IMG/VR virus record: IMGVR_UViG_3300044922_000479
Location: 1-61,782 of that record
Reading direction: 5' to 3' (one strand)
DNA length: 61,782 nt
From: a virus
The translations under genes were made by a program, and so were the position numbers. Shown in pieces: positions 5,453 to 14,534 of this stretch. The notes under the pieces are model-generated. The model made no database searches. It was not told where the DNA came from and was given only the letters and a program-made list of their open reading frames with translations. Numbering within the stretch: position 1 is the stretch's first letter; each line of letters starts with the position of its first letter.

Positions 5453-8400
5453 ATGGCCGCTCAAAGCAATGCACCACAGACTTTTGAAGAGATAGTTGCT
5501 GCTGTTAAGCAAGCGGAGAGCCGCGGCAAGCGTTACAAGGATGACGGTAAAACTCTGACCACTAGTCCTAAGGGTGCCCTTGGTGAAATGCAGGTCATGC
5601 CCAAGACCATTACAGATCCCGGCTTTGGCGTTACCCCTGCAAAATCATCATCTCCTGACGAAATTGCAAGGGTTGGTCGGGATTACTTGCAGGCCATGCT
5701 TAGCAAGTACGGCGATACAGAAAAAGCTTTGGTTGCTTATAACTGGGGCCCCGGCGCTACAGATAAATGGTTAGCTTCTGGCGCAAAGCCTGAGGCCCTG
5801 CCAGCGGAAACCAGAACGTATGTTCAGCGCGTCAAGGGACTTTTGGGCAAGGATGTTCCACGTGAAACAATGGCAAAGAAGGAACGTGAACCGTTGCCCC
5901 CGTCCCTGCCTCCCATGGCCCAAGCAGAACCAAAAGCGGCAACAGTAGCAATGGCCAGATCAACCGCAAGCGGCAAGAACTTGCCGGACATCAAATCTTT
6001 GCCGCCCAGTTATCAGGCTGCTTTTGCTTTAGCGGCTTTGGCTGATGCGCAGGACGAAGAGGATGATCGGGTTTTTAACGAAAACAAACAGACAGAAACG
6101 GAAACCTTTTTTGCCAGCTACAAGCCTGTCAATAAGTTAGCCTCTCTTGATTTAAGCGTTGAGCCTGTGATGATGGCGGACGGTGGTGAGGTAACGGAGC
6201 GCAAGGACGAGCCGTTTTTTGATGCGGCGTCGAGAACTTTTGTAGATGTTATGACGGGCCGCCGCACACCTATTACTGAAAAAGATTTCACGGCCAAGGA
6301 ACAGATGGCGATGATGGATGCTGTCAGGCGTAGTCAAGCCAGAGGCGGCAAGGGCCGCGTGGATTACGAAGATTATCCGTCTGGCAAGGACATCGGTCCG
6401 GGGTACGTGGACATTAGGAATACGCTAGGTGGTTTCCAATACAAGCAAAGCCCTGATGGCGCTACCATTATTTCTGACAGGTACGATTTCCACGGCCCGC
6501 GGGTCGCGGAATACGAGAAGATGGGCAGTGGCGAGAAGGTTTTGAAGTCTGCGAAGAATGCTTTGACGGAATTTGTGACCAAGGGTTTTAGCCCTAGGGA
6601 TTTGGCTGGGGAATTGGGCAGAGCGTATGTGGGCAGTAAGGGCCCAGAAGTCAATATTCGCATTCCTGTCAATCGTGCAGAGGGGAGTCCTGAAGAAGGT
6701 GAGCGTTTAACCCCGCAGCAGATTGAAAGAATCGCGGAGCGTGATGCAGCAGAGCGTGAAGCGGCAAGTAATGCTGCTTTTATTGCGCAGAAGTCTGGTA
6801 TTGGTCGCAAGGCGGGCAATATTTCCAATGCTTTGAACACTGGCACAGCCTACCCAGCGATTGTGGCGGGCATCAATGATGTGCCCTACGATCTTGCTGG
6901 TTTGCCTGTTGACTTGACAACCATGGCGATGCGTCCTTTTGGCTATAGCAACCAGAAGCCAATGCTGGGTAGCGAGTACCTGAAGGAAAAGGCGACGGAA
7001 GCCGGCATTCGCAAGCCCATGACCGAGGACCCAACACTCAAAGGTTTCCATTACCTTGGTGAGTTTGGCGCAGGAATGATGGCTCCCGGCAAGATCATTG
7101 AAGGTGCACAGGCTTTGAAGGTCGCAGCAAAGGATGCGTTGGCTGGTTTTAAAGCAGGCAGAGCCGAGAAGCCCGGAATGACGGACTTGATGACGGGTCA
7201 GCGCGTAGAAGCACCAACAAGAACGGCTGCTCAAGAAGAAGCCGAGCAGCGCGCTATTAATGCGGTGTTTGATAACATTGAAGGCGTCAATCAACAACAG
7301 ATTGCAGCGGACGTAGCGGCGGGAAGACTGCCACAATCTCTTGCTCCAAGGCCCGCGTTACTTCAAGCAGAACAAAACATTGCCAGATTACCCGCAAATG
7401 CGCAAGAACAGTTACGTTTGTTTGAAGAAACCGCACGGGCTCGTCCTTTTGCAATCAGGCGTCAAGGCCCTGCACCAGAGATAGTACAGCCACCGCCCAC
7501 CACGGTTGCAATTACACAGCCTGCAACGCAGTTGCCACCACCTCCACCTTTTGTTGCACCTCCCGTAAGTGCGGAGTTCCCTTTTGTTGGACGCTTAGAC
7601 GAATTTGCAGCGGGCATGAAGGGTCCTGCACAGAAGGAGCAGTTGATCAATCAGGTTAAGGGCAAGTTCCGTGAGCAGGATGTTGCGCGCCTTGAAGAAG
7701 CGTTGGCTGGATTGGGGCCAAAAGATAAAGTAACGCCAGCCCTGTTGCAACAAGCGTTGGCAAATACGTACTCGCCAAGCCGTTATCGCGCGGCGGAGAT
7801 ACCTACAACAGGTTCTATGTATGACGCTTCAGATAACGTTTTCTACCCAGACAAAAAGATAACAGGGTCAATGAATTTGTATTTAAAAGAAACGCCTGAA
7901 ATGTTGGCCAGTATGGAGGAGGTGGCAGGGCTTAAAAAAGGAATAAGCGATGTTCTTTATGGCACAGCTAATCCTGAAAAAATTAAAAATTTAAATGCGG
8001 TTATAGAAAACAGCCCACTTGCCGCAACGATACCGGAGTTGGGCGTGATGAAGCAACGCTTTGAAAATGCTCTTCCTGCAATTACAAAGTTTAGCAAAAT
8101 GCAAGACGAGGTAAGTGATATCCGAAACTTGCTTCTTTTCCCAATTTCATACAGAAAAGAAGGCTTTGATTATTTTGGGGAACTTGATCGTCGAGTAGCG
8201 CTTGCAACAGAAGGGATGCCTTCTGGTTTTGCAAGACAAATAGCGCAAAATAATTTAAGAATAACGGAAGAGCCAAAACTGGTACAGGAGTTGATGCAAA
8301 AAGGGTCCGATAAATTAGTGGCTCTTGGTGGTGACCCAATAGATGTCACTGCGTTTATGCAAAGAAATGGGCTACTTGACGCCCCAGTAATGCAAGAGAA

Positions 8401-9289
8401 TGGATTGCTTAAGCCCAGAAAAGACAGTGTTGCTTTAATGGCTTCAAGTGATGACGTGCTAAAAACGCAATGGAAAGAAAACACTGACCCTATTGAAAAA
8501 GGGATTCAAGCTGGCTTAGATAGAATTAGATCAAAATTAAAAGATGACAACAGCAAGCTAGAAGAGGCCTTGCAGCCATATACAGGTTATGCGGGCAGGC
8601 ATCGTAATGTTACTGCTGGTGAAAATATGCCAGTTGGTTTTTCTCGGTTTACAGAACATGCTGTTGACATGAATGGCCAGCAGTTAAAGGGTCGTCACGT
8701 GCATGAATTGCAGTCAGACCTTTCTAGGGACATGAAGGACTTAGGTCCTAAAGGTGGTTCGTTAGAAAAAGATCAAGCAGAATTAGCAACGTTGAAAAGC
8801 AAGCTTGCAGAGGTTGATGAACTTGATCCTACCCAGAAGATAGAAAAAGCAAAGCTGGATAAACGAGTTGATGCATTGGAAAGACGAATTTCATTAACAG
8901 CACCGGGAAAATATTCTTTGGAGCAGCCTTTTGCTAATTTTGAAACGAATCCTACAGTGCGGATGCAGTTGTTGATCAAAAACGCAATTCAGTCCACAAT
9001 GCGTGCAGGCCAAGACTTTGTTACATTCCCCGGCAAAGAGTCAGATAAATCAAAACTGTACGAAAAACTTTTGCCAAACTTAAAACAAGCCGTCAAAGAT
9101 TTAGGCGGAGAAAAAGCCGGATTTGAGATTAAACCTATTACACTGCCAAATCCCGGTGGAACTGAACCAACTGTTTGGGGCGTGGTTTGGTCACCTGAGA
9201 CTGCAACCAAGACCTTGGAGAAGGGCATTCCATTCAAAAAGGGTGGAATGGTTGAGCGCAAAAACGACGATAACCGCAGATATCTGTAA
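5453..9289 (+). CDS. Lytic transglycosylase / polyvalent internal virion protein
   Basis: This 1278-aa protein starts with a soluble lytic transglycosylase (SLT) domain at about residues 10-110: QAESRG with catalytic Glu22, GALGEMQVMPKT, and AYNWGPGATDKWL. It would cut peptidoglycan during DNA entry. The long middle is Ala/Pro/Gln-rich. The C-terminal region (~1070-1260) holds HELQSD and a following helical segment (MQLLIKNAIQST...) resembling domains of large phage 'polyvalent proteins'. Two 'GG' motifs occur: MADGGEV (~240) and FKKGGMVERK at the very end. Its position between terL and portal is unusual for an ejection protein. The function of the middle is unknown. Confidence 0.85.
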   Translation: MAAQSNAPQTFEEIVAAVKQAESRGKRYKDDGKTLTTSPKGALGEMQVMPKTITDPGFGVTPAKSSSPDEIARVGRDYLQAMLSKYGDTEKALVAYNWGPGATDKWLASGAKPEALPAETRTYVQRVKGLLGKDVPRETMAKKEREPLPPSLPPMAQAEPKAATVAMARSTASGKNLPDIKSLPPSYQAAFALAALADAQDEEDDRVFNENKQTETETFFASYKPVNKLASLDLSVEPVMMADGGEVTERKDEPFFDAASRTFVDVMTGRRTPITEKDFTAKEQMAMMDAVRRSQARGGKGRVDYEDYPSGKDIGPGYVDIRNTLGGFQYKQSPDGATIISDRYDFHGPRVAEYEKMGSGEKVLKSAKNALTEFVTKGFSPRDLAGELGRAYVGSKGPEVNIRIPVNRAEGSPEEGERLTPQQIERIAERDAAEREAASNAAFIAQKSGIGRKAGNISNALNTGTAYPAIVAGINDVPYDLAGLPVDLTTMAMRPFGYSNQKPMLGSEYLKEKATEAGIRKPMTEDPTLKGFHYLGEFGAGMMAPGKIIEGAQALKVAAKDALAGFKAGRAEKPGMTDLMTGQRVEAPTRTAAQEEAEQRAINAVFDNIEGVNQQQIAADVAAGRLPQSLAPRPALLQAEQNIARLPANAQEQLRLFEETARARPFAIRRQGPAPEIVQPPPTTVAITQPATQLPPPPPFVAPPVSAEFPFVGRLDEFAAGMKGPAQKEQLINQVKGKFREQDVARLEEALAGLGPKDKVTPALLQQALANTYSPSRYRAAEIPTTGSMYDASDNVFYPDKKITGSMNLYLKETPEMLASMEEVAGLKKGISDVLYGTANPEKIKNLNAVIENSPLAATIPELGVMKQRFENALPAITKFSKMQDEVSDIRNLLLFPISYRKEGFDYFGELDRRVALATEGMPSGFARQIAQNNLRITEEPKLVQELMQKGSDKLVALGGDPIDVTAFMQRNGLLDAPVMQENGLLKPRKDSVALMASSDDVLKTQWKENTDPIEKGIQAGLDRIRSKLKDDNSKLEEALQPYTGYAGRHRNVTAGENMPVGFSRFTEHAVDMNGQQLKGRHVHELQSDLSRDMKDLGPKGGSLEKDQAELATLKSKLAEVDELDPTQKIEKAKLDKRVDALERRISLTAPGKYSLEQPFANFETNPTVRMQLLIKNAIQSTMRAGQDFVTFPGKESDKSKLYEKLLPNLKQAVKDLGGEKAGFEIKPITLPNPGGTEPTVWGVVWSPETATKTLEKGIPFKKGGMVERKNDDNRRYL

Positions 9290-9298
9290 GGACACAAC

Positions 9299-11683
9299 AT
9301 GCCAATTGAAAAGAACATGACAATCGACGACTTGCCCGGTGGCGATGTCGCCATTGAGATGGAAGACGAGCTACCTTCGGATATTGACATTGAGTTTGAC
9401 GCAGAAACCGGTGCGGTGGTCGTGAATATTGGCGCAGAAGACGACGATGTTGCCTATGACAGCAACTTAGCCGAGGTCATTGAGCCTGATGTCTTGCAGC
9501 TTATCTCTTCTGACTTGATGTCGCTGTTTGATGCTGACAAATCTTCACGCAAGGAGTGGGAAGAGCAGTACAGCAAGGGCATGAAGATGCTGGGCTTTAC
9601 GTTTGAAGAGCGTACCAAGCCGTTCAAGGGCGCGTGCGGCGTGCAGCATCCTCTGTTGACAGAGAGTATTGTTCAGTTCCAAGCCCAAGCGCTCAAGGAA
9701 TTGATGCCCGCGGGCGGCCCCGTGCGCACGCAAGTGCTGGGCAAAGAGACACGTGAGAAGTTGATGCAAGCGGACCGCGTGCGTGACTTCATGAACTACC
9801 AAATCACAACAGTGATGGAAGAGTACACCCCTGATTTTGACCAGTTGCTGTTCTATGTTGGCTTTGGTGGCTCGGCATTCAAGAAAGTTTATTACGACGA
9901 GACCAAGGGCCGCATGGTAAGCGCTTTGGTGCTGCCAGATAATCTGTATATACCGTATACAGGCTCATCGGTAATGAGCGAATGCCAGCGGATCACGCAC
10001 CGCGTTCCGATGTCCACCAACGATTACCGCAAAGCAGTAATCCGTGGTCAGTACTTGGATACAGCGCAGATGACGACTGCTGCAGAGACGGGCCAGAGCA
10101 TTATCAAGAAGGAAACAGACCGCACTACAGGTGTTGATCCTACTGGTGTGGAAGAAGAAATCTGTTTGCTGGAGTTCTTGGTTGATCTGGATATCCGCGG
10201 CTTTGAGCACAAGGATGAGGACGGCGAAGAGACAGGCATTAAGCTGCCTTACATCGTCACGATTGACGAGATCTCTCAGTCTGTTGTGGGTGTGCGCCGT
10301 AATTGGAAAGAGGGCGATCCTCTGTTTGCACGCAAGCAGTACTACGTGCATTACTTGCTTGTGCAGGGCCCCGGAGCGTATGGCTTGGGCTTTTTGCACT
10401 TGGTTGGTGGTCTTACAAAGACTGCTACTTCTGCACTGCAGCAATTGGTTGACGCTGGAACGCTGGCTAACTTGCCTGCAGGCTTTAAAGCCAAGGGCGC
10501 GCGCATTGCAAACGACGATACACCTTTGTCGCCCGGCGAGTTCCGCGACATGGACGCTGGTGGTGCAGAGTTGTCTGCATCCTTGTTGCCATTGCCATAC
10601 AAAGAGCCAAGCCAGACCTTGTTTGCGCTGCTTGGTTTCTGCGTAGATGCTGGTCGCCGTTTGGCAAGCATCACCGACATGCAAGTTGGTGACAGCAACC
10701 AGAATGCTGCTGTTGGAACGACGATTGCATTGCTTGAAAAAGGCAGTGCGGTCATGTCTGCAATTCACAAGCGTTTGCACTACAGCCAGCGCATGGAATT
10801 TCAATTGCTGGCCAAGGGTTTTGCAGACTATTTGCCTGCTGAGTACCCATACGATGTGCCCGGCGAGAGTCGCAGAATCAAGGCACGTGACTTTGATGAC
10901 CGCATCGATGTCTTGCCTGTTTCTGATCCCAACATCTTCTCTGTTGCCCAGCGTATCACGATGGCGCAGACGCAGTTGCAACTGGCTCAAAGCGCACCGC
11001 AGATGCACAACATGTATGAGGCCTATCGCCGCATGTATGAAGCCATTGGTGTGCGTGATATCGACACCATCTTGAACACACAGCAGGTAGATAAGCCAAA
11101 GGATCCTGCAAGCGAGAACGCACAGGCGCTCGATGGCTCACCACTCAAAGCTTTTGCCGGCCAGCAGCACGATGCACACATTCTGACCCATATCTTATTT
11201 GGTATGAGCCCGATGATGCAGGGTATGCCTAACGTGGCGGTTACTTTGCAGAAGCACATCTTTGATCACATCCGCTTGAAGGCGGAAGAAGAAGTGGAAG
11301 CAGAATTGTTCCAGCAGTACGGCACAGACCCTGACCAACTTATCTCATCTTTGCAGCGTGAGGCGATGATTGCAATCAAAGTTGCGCAAGGTTTCCAAGA
11401 GGTCAAGGCTTTGCAGAACCAATTGATGGGCCCACAGACCGATCCACTGGTTGAATTGAAGAAACAAGAGCTTGGACAGAGCGCTCAGCGCGATCAGGCT
11501 AAGCTGCAGATAGACCAACAGCGCCTTGGCCTTGATCAACAGAAGGAACAAGCTGACGTTCAGTTTGATACTGCACGTTTAGCACTGCAACAACAGGCTG
11601 CTGCACAGAAGAATTCTCAAGATGCAATCCGAAATGCCCAACAAGGAGCAAAAAATGCAAACCAAAGCAGCAAAAAAGGCTAA
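9299..11683 (+). CDS. Portal protein
   Basis: A 794-aa protein forming the ring at the unique capsid vertex through which DNA is packaged and ejected. Evidence is its position next to terL and before the scaffold and capsid, its length (close to the P22 portal) and blocks typical of aquatic podovirus portals: KGACGVQHPLLTESIVQFQAQALKEL, VGFGGSAFKKVYYD, LPDNLYIPYTGSS. The N-terminal ~60 residues are very acidic. The C-terminal ~110 residues are Gln-rich and helical, consistent with a P22-like barrel extension. The coding end overlaps the small gene at 11655. Confidence 0.9.
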   Translation: MPIEKNMTIDDLPGGDVAIEMEDELPSDIDIEFDAETGAVVVNIGAEDDDVAYDSNLAEVIEPDVLQLISSDLMSLFDADKSSRKEWEEQYSKGMKMLGFTFEERTKPFKGACGVQHPLLTESIVQFQAQALKELMPAGGPVRTQVLGKETREKLMQADRVRDFMNYQITTVMEEYTPDFDQLLFYVGFGGSAFKKVYYDETKGRMVSALVLPDNLYIPYTGSSVMSECQRITHRVPMSTNDYRKAVIRGQYLDTAQMTTAAETGQSIIKKETDRTTGVDPTGVEEEICLLEFLVDLDIRGFEHKDEDGEETGIKLPYIVTIDEISQSVVGVRRNWKEGDPLFARKQYYVHYLLVQGPGAYGLGFLHLVGGLTKTATSALQQLVDAGTLANLPAGFKAKGARIANDDTPLSPGEFRDMDAGGAELSASLLPLPYKEPSQTLFALLGFCVDAGRRLASITDMQVGDSNQNAAVGTTIALLEKGSAVMSAIHKRLHYSQRMEFQLLAKGFADYLPAEYPYDVPGESRRIKARDFDDRIDVLPVSDPNIFSVAQRITMAQTQLQLAQSAPQMHNMYEAYRRMYEAIGVRDIDTILNTQQVDKPKDPASENAQALDGSPLKAFAGQQHDAHILTHILFGMSPMMQGMPNVAVTLQKHIFDHIRLKAEEEVEAELFQQYGTDPDQLISSLQREAMIAIKVAQGFQEVKALQNQLMGPQTDPLVELKKQELGQSAQRDQAKLQIDQQRLGLDQQKEQADVQFDTARLALQQQAAAQKNSQDAIRNAQQGAKNANQSSKKG

Positions 11684-11798
11684 AAAAGCGCCCAAGGAGA
11701 TGTCCGGAGCGCCAAAAAGTGTAAAAACACCACAAAATGACCCACGCGTAACGTATGTTTACCGAAAAGATGCATTCAAAAAGGTAAAATTAGCGTAA
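11655..11798 (+). CDS. Small lysine-rich protein
   Basis: A 47-aa, very basic protein (MQTKAAKKAKKAPKEM...) that overlaps the last codons of the portal gene in another frame. A perfect AAGGAG lies 6 nt before its ATG, inside the portal coding sequence. No family is recognised. The composition suggests nucleic-acid contact or a small virion component. Confidence 0.65.
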   Translation: MQTKAAKKAKKAPKEMSGAPKSVKTPQNDPRVTYVYRKDAFKKVKLA

Positions 11799-11864
11799 AA
11801 GTGTGCATAATGGGCACGTAACCTTCGGACAGGGGTCTATCTGTCTGCTTCATTGGAGTTATCC

Positions 11865-12050
11865 ATGCTTGAATTTGCAGAGAAAGTTATATTTGCCATT
11901 CGCAGGCTTGAAAACGAAACTAAAGACTTCGTTAGCAGCGGCAATGTCAAATCGATGGAGCAGTACAAACATTTGATGGGCCGGTTAGAGGGTTATGCGT
12001 TTGTTCAGGAAGCCATACAGGATGTCTTGAACAAGAACTCTGATCTATAA
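11865..12050 (+). CDS. Small helical protein between portal and co-chaperonin
   Basis: A 61-aa protein, MLEFAEKVIFAIRRLENE..., predicted to be all helical. I chose the ATG at 11865, which has GGAG 7 nt upstream, over an in-frame TTG at 11853. Similar small proteins occur at this position in related aquatic phages. Its role is unknown. The 66 bases before it hold a -10-like CATAAT (~11806) and a GGGTCTATCTG segment resembling one at about 15517. Confidence 0.68.
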   Translation: MLEFAEKVIFAIRRLENETKDFVSSGNVKSMEQYKHLMGRLEGYAFVQEAIQDVLNKNSDL

Positions 12051-12062
12051 AGGACCAAACAG

Positions 12063-12521
12063 ATGGAAATGACTGCATTAGAGAAGCGATGGGCTGAGGA
12101 AGCGGTTGAAAAAGCCGCCTTTGAAGCCGCTCTTGCTGAGGCTGCCAAGATTGAAGAGGCAGAAGAAGAGCAACGCATCGAAAACATCAGGGAACACCTT
12201 CCACAGCCCACAGGTTGGCGGATTGTTGTTTTGCCCTACAGAGGCGCTAAGAAAACCAAGGGCGGCATTGAATTAGCCGAAGAAACCTTGGAACGACAGC
12301 AACTCACTACCACTTGCGCATACGTTTTGGCCGTTGGCCCACTCGCTTACAAAGACACCGACAAGTTTCCGGACGGTCCTTGGTGTAAAGAAGGCGATTG
12401 GATCATTTTTGGTCGGTACGCTGGCGCACGTATGGGCATTGATGGCGGAGAGATCCGTATTCTCAATGATGACGAAATTCTGGCCCGCGTTAAGGACCCA
12501 GAAGACATTCTGCACATGTAA
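12063..12521 (+). CDS. GroES-like co-chaperonin
   Basis: A 152-aa protein. After a charged helical N-terminus (~1-45) comes a Cpn10/GroES-like domain: PTGWRIVVLPYRG, a mobile-loop-like TKGGIELAEETLERQQ, AYVLAVGPLAYKD, CKEGDWIIFGRYAGARM and EIRILNDDEILARV. GroES caps GroEL. A phage-encoded version placed beside portal, scaffold and capsid genes probably adapts host GroEL to fold the capsid protein, as T4 gp31 does. That role is inferred from family and position. Confidence 0.88.
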   Translation: MEMTALEKRWAEEAVEKAAFEAALAEAAKIEEAEEEQRIENIREHLPQPTGWRIVVLPYRGAKKTKGGIELAEETLERQQLTTTCAYVLAVGPLAYKDTDKFPDGPWCKEGDWIIFGRYAGARMGIDGGEIRILNDDEILARVKDPEDILHM

Positions 12522-12529
12522 GGAAGCAT

Positions 12530-13447
12530 ATGACACAAGTAATGAACGATTCGCAGCTTGAGTTTGACCTTGGGGCAGATGAAAAGGCTACAGATGTAAC
12601 CTTTGACAGACCTGAGGGCGACGAGAGTCCTGCGGCACCTGAACCAGAAGCTAATATTTTCCAAAAGCCTGAACAAGATTCTGCTCCTAAAAATGAATTG
12701 GATGAGGTTAGTGAAGGTGTTCAAAAACGCATCTCTAAACTCACCGCGCGCATGCGCGAGGCCGAGCGCCGTGAGCAGGCAGCCCTTGAGTACGCTAAAG
12801 GACTGCAGAACCAAACGCAGAACCTCCAGCAAAAGCTTGTACAGACGGATTACAGCCGCTTAAACGAAGCTAAAACACGTTTGGAGACCCAACAGGTACA
12901 GTTGCGCCAAATTATTGCCAAAGCGCGTGAAGAGAACGACATTAACACTGAGTTGGAAGCGCAAGAGCGCTTGTCTGCCTTGGTGGGTGAGCAGCGTCAA
13001 GTAGCAGGTTGGTTGCAGTCGCAGCAAGAAGCGGTTGAACAACATCGCAATGCACCAGTACAGCAAGCACCTGCTGCGCAACCTCAACGTCCTGTCCCTA
13101 GCCCTCGTGCAGAGGAGTGGGCAGAGCAAAACTCGTGGTTTGGACAAGACCGCGTGATGACTTATGCTGCGTGGGGCATACACCAAACACTTGTTGAACA
13201 AGAAGGTGTTGACCCAAGTTCAGATGAGTACTATACTGAACTTGACAAACGAGTTAGGAATACTTTTCCAGACAAGTTTAAAGACCAATCCAGACAACAG
13301 CGTTCCGCGCCTGCTGTTGCCCCTGCCGCCCGTAGTTCGGGAATAAATAGTGCGCGCCGTACTGTCCGGCTTTCGCCGAGTCAGGTTGCTATAGCAAAAA
13401 AACTGGGCGTTCCTCTTGAAGAGTATGCCAAGTATGTTAAGGAGTGA
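12530..13447 (+). CDS. Scaffolding protein (probable)
   Basis: A 305-aa, highly charged protein. It has an acidic, disordered N-terminus (~1-65), a long coiled coil (~65-170), a Gln/Pro/Ala-rich linker (~170-190) and a basic C-terminus. The order portal, chaperonin, this gene, capsid is the usual place for a scaffold, which organises capsid assembly and then leaves. The C-terminal ~25 residues (SPSQVAIAKKLGVPLEEYAK...) match a motif also found twice in the 55002 gene and once in the 57332 gene. There is no protease motif. Confidence 0.78.
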   Translation: MTQVMNDSQLEFDLGADEKATDVTFDRPEGDESPAAPEPEANIFQKPEQDSAPKNELDEVSEGVQKRISKLTARMREAERREQAALEYAKGLQNQTQNLQQKLVQTDYSRLNEAKTRLETQQVQLRQIIAKAREENDINTELEAQERLSALVGEQRQVAGWLQSQQEAVEQHRNAPVQQAPAAQPQRPVPSPRAEEWAEQNSWFGQDRVMTYAAWGIHQTLVEQEGVDPSSDEYYTELDKRVRNTFPDKFKDQSRQQRSAPAVAPAARSSGINSARRTVRLSPSQVAIAKKLGVPLEEYAKYVKE

Positions 13448-13451
13448 AACA

Positions 13452-13916
13452 ATGACTAAAGTTACTATCGACAAAGCCCCCCGCGCAACCCGCGATACGG
13501 AAAAGCGTCGCCGTCCTTGGACCCCTCCTTCACGTCTTGACGCGCCTCCTGCCCCCGAAGGGTTTAAGCATCGTTGGATCCGTGCCGAAGTGAATGGCCA
13601 TCTGGATAAACAAAACGTCTACGGACGTCTTCGTGAGGGCTATGAACTAGTCCGCCTTGAAGAGTTGCCAGAAGAATATCAAGGCATGATGCCTACCGTT
13701 GATGACGGTAAGCATGCTGGAGTTGTTTCTGTAGGTGGACTTTTGCTTGCAAGAGTTCCCGATGAGACGATTGCAGAGCGCAACGAGTATTACCGCCGTA
13801 AGGCTCAGGAACAGTTACACGCTGTTGACAACGAGATGATGCGAGAAAACGCTCACTCTACAATGCGAATTCAGGCTCCCGAGAGGAGCTCGCGCACAAC
13901 ATTCCGTCAACAATAA
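13452..13916 (+). CDS. Hypothetical protein between scaffold and capsid genes
   Basis: A 154-aa basic protein. The start is the ATG at 13452, preceded by AAGGAG with 7-nt spacing; the scaffold stop lies just before it. The N-terminus is rich in Arg and Pro (RRRPWTPPSRLDAPPAPEGF), followed by HRWIRAEVNG and a compact segment ending in helical, charged residues. Proteins of this type are common just upstream of capsid genes in aquatic phages, but I know of no assigned function. It may be a minor head component. Confidence 0.75.
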   Translation: MTKVTIDKAPRATRDTEKRRRPWTPPSRLDAPPAPEGFKHRWIRAEVNGHLDKQNVYGRLREGYELVRLEELPEEYQGMMPTVDDGKHAGVVSVGGLLLARVPDETIAERNEYYRRKAQEQLHAVDNEMMRENAHSTMRIQAPERSSRTTFRQQ

Positions 13917-13950
13917 AACGTTGATTCTTTAATTTTTGTAGGAGCTACAA

Positions 13951-14532
13951 ATGGCAAACGTAAATAAGCCTTTTGGCCTGCGTCCCATTGGTAACCTATC
14001 TGCTACTGGAGCCCAGAAGCAGTATGGCTATCAAATTGCGGATAACCAAGCCGGAGCAATTTTCCAAGGCGATTTAGTTGTCGTATACGACGGCTACATC
14101 ATTAAGTATGACGCATCCACGCACACCGCCCCCACAGGCGTGTTCAACGGTTGCCAATACTATGACCCAACCCGTGCGGGCAAGCCCACATGGAAAAACT
14201 TCTACCCCGGTAGTGTTGATATCACTTCAGGCATCATTGCTTGCGAAGTGTTAGATGATCCTAACCAACTGTTCTTGATCCAAGCTGCGGGCACTATTGC
14301 TCAAGCTGATATCGGTAAGAATGCTGATCCTACTGCTTCCACAACTGGTAGCACTGTGACTGGTATTTCTAACGGTACATTGGGAACACCCGCGAAGACT
14401 GCTGCATTGACTATGAAAATTGTTGGTTTGAGCGATCAGCCTGACAATGAATTGGGTCAATACGCTGTGGTTGTTGTTAAACTTAATCAACACCAGTACG
14501 GTAGTACAGGCGTTGCTGCTGACGGAGCATAA
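13951..14532 (+). CDS. Putative capsid decoration / head protein
   Basis: A 193-aa protein starting MANVNKPFGLRPIGNL, an opening typical of small beta-rich head proteins encoded next to phage capsid genes. It is rich in Gly, Thr and Ala, with little charge and no membrane segment. It ends 2 nt before the capsid gene, so the two are probably co-translated. Decoration of the capsid surface is inferred from position and composition. Confidence 0.65.
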   Translation: MANVNKPFGLRPIGNLSATGAQKQYGYQIADNQAGAIFQGDLVVVYDGYIIKYDASTHTAPTGVFNGCQYYDPTRAGKPTWKNFYPGSVDITSGIIACEVLDDPNQLFLIQAAGTIAQADIGKNADPTASTTGSTVTGISNGTLGTPAKTAALTMKIVGLSDQPDNELGQYAVVVVKLNQHQYGSTGVAADGA

Positions 14533-14534
14533 TC

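Noticed and set aside
9965-11008. 347-aa minus-strand frame inside the portal gene
   Set aside because: It is a long shadow of a real gene. The portal frame has family motifs; the antisense frame has none and no start signals.
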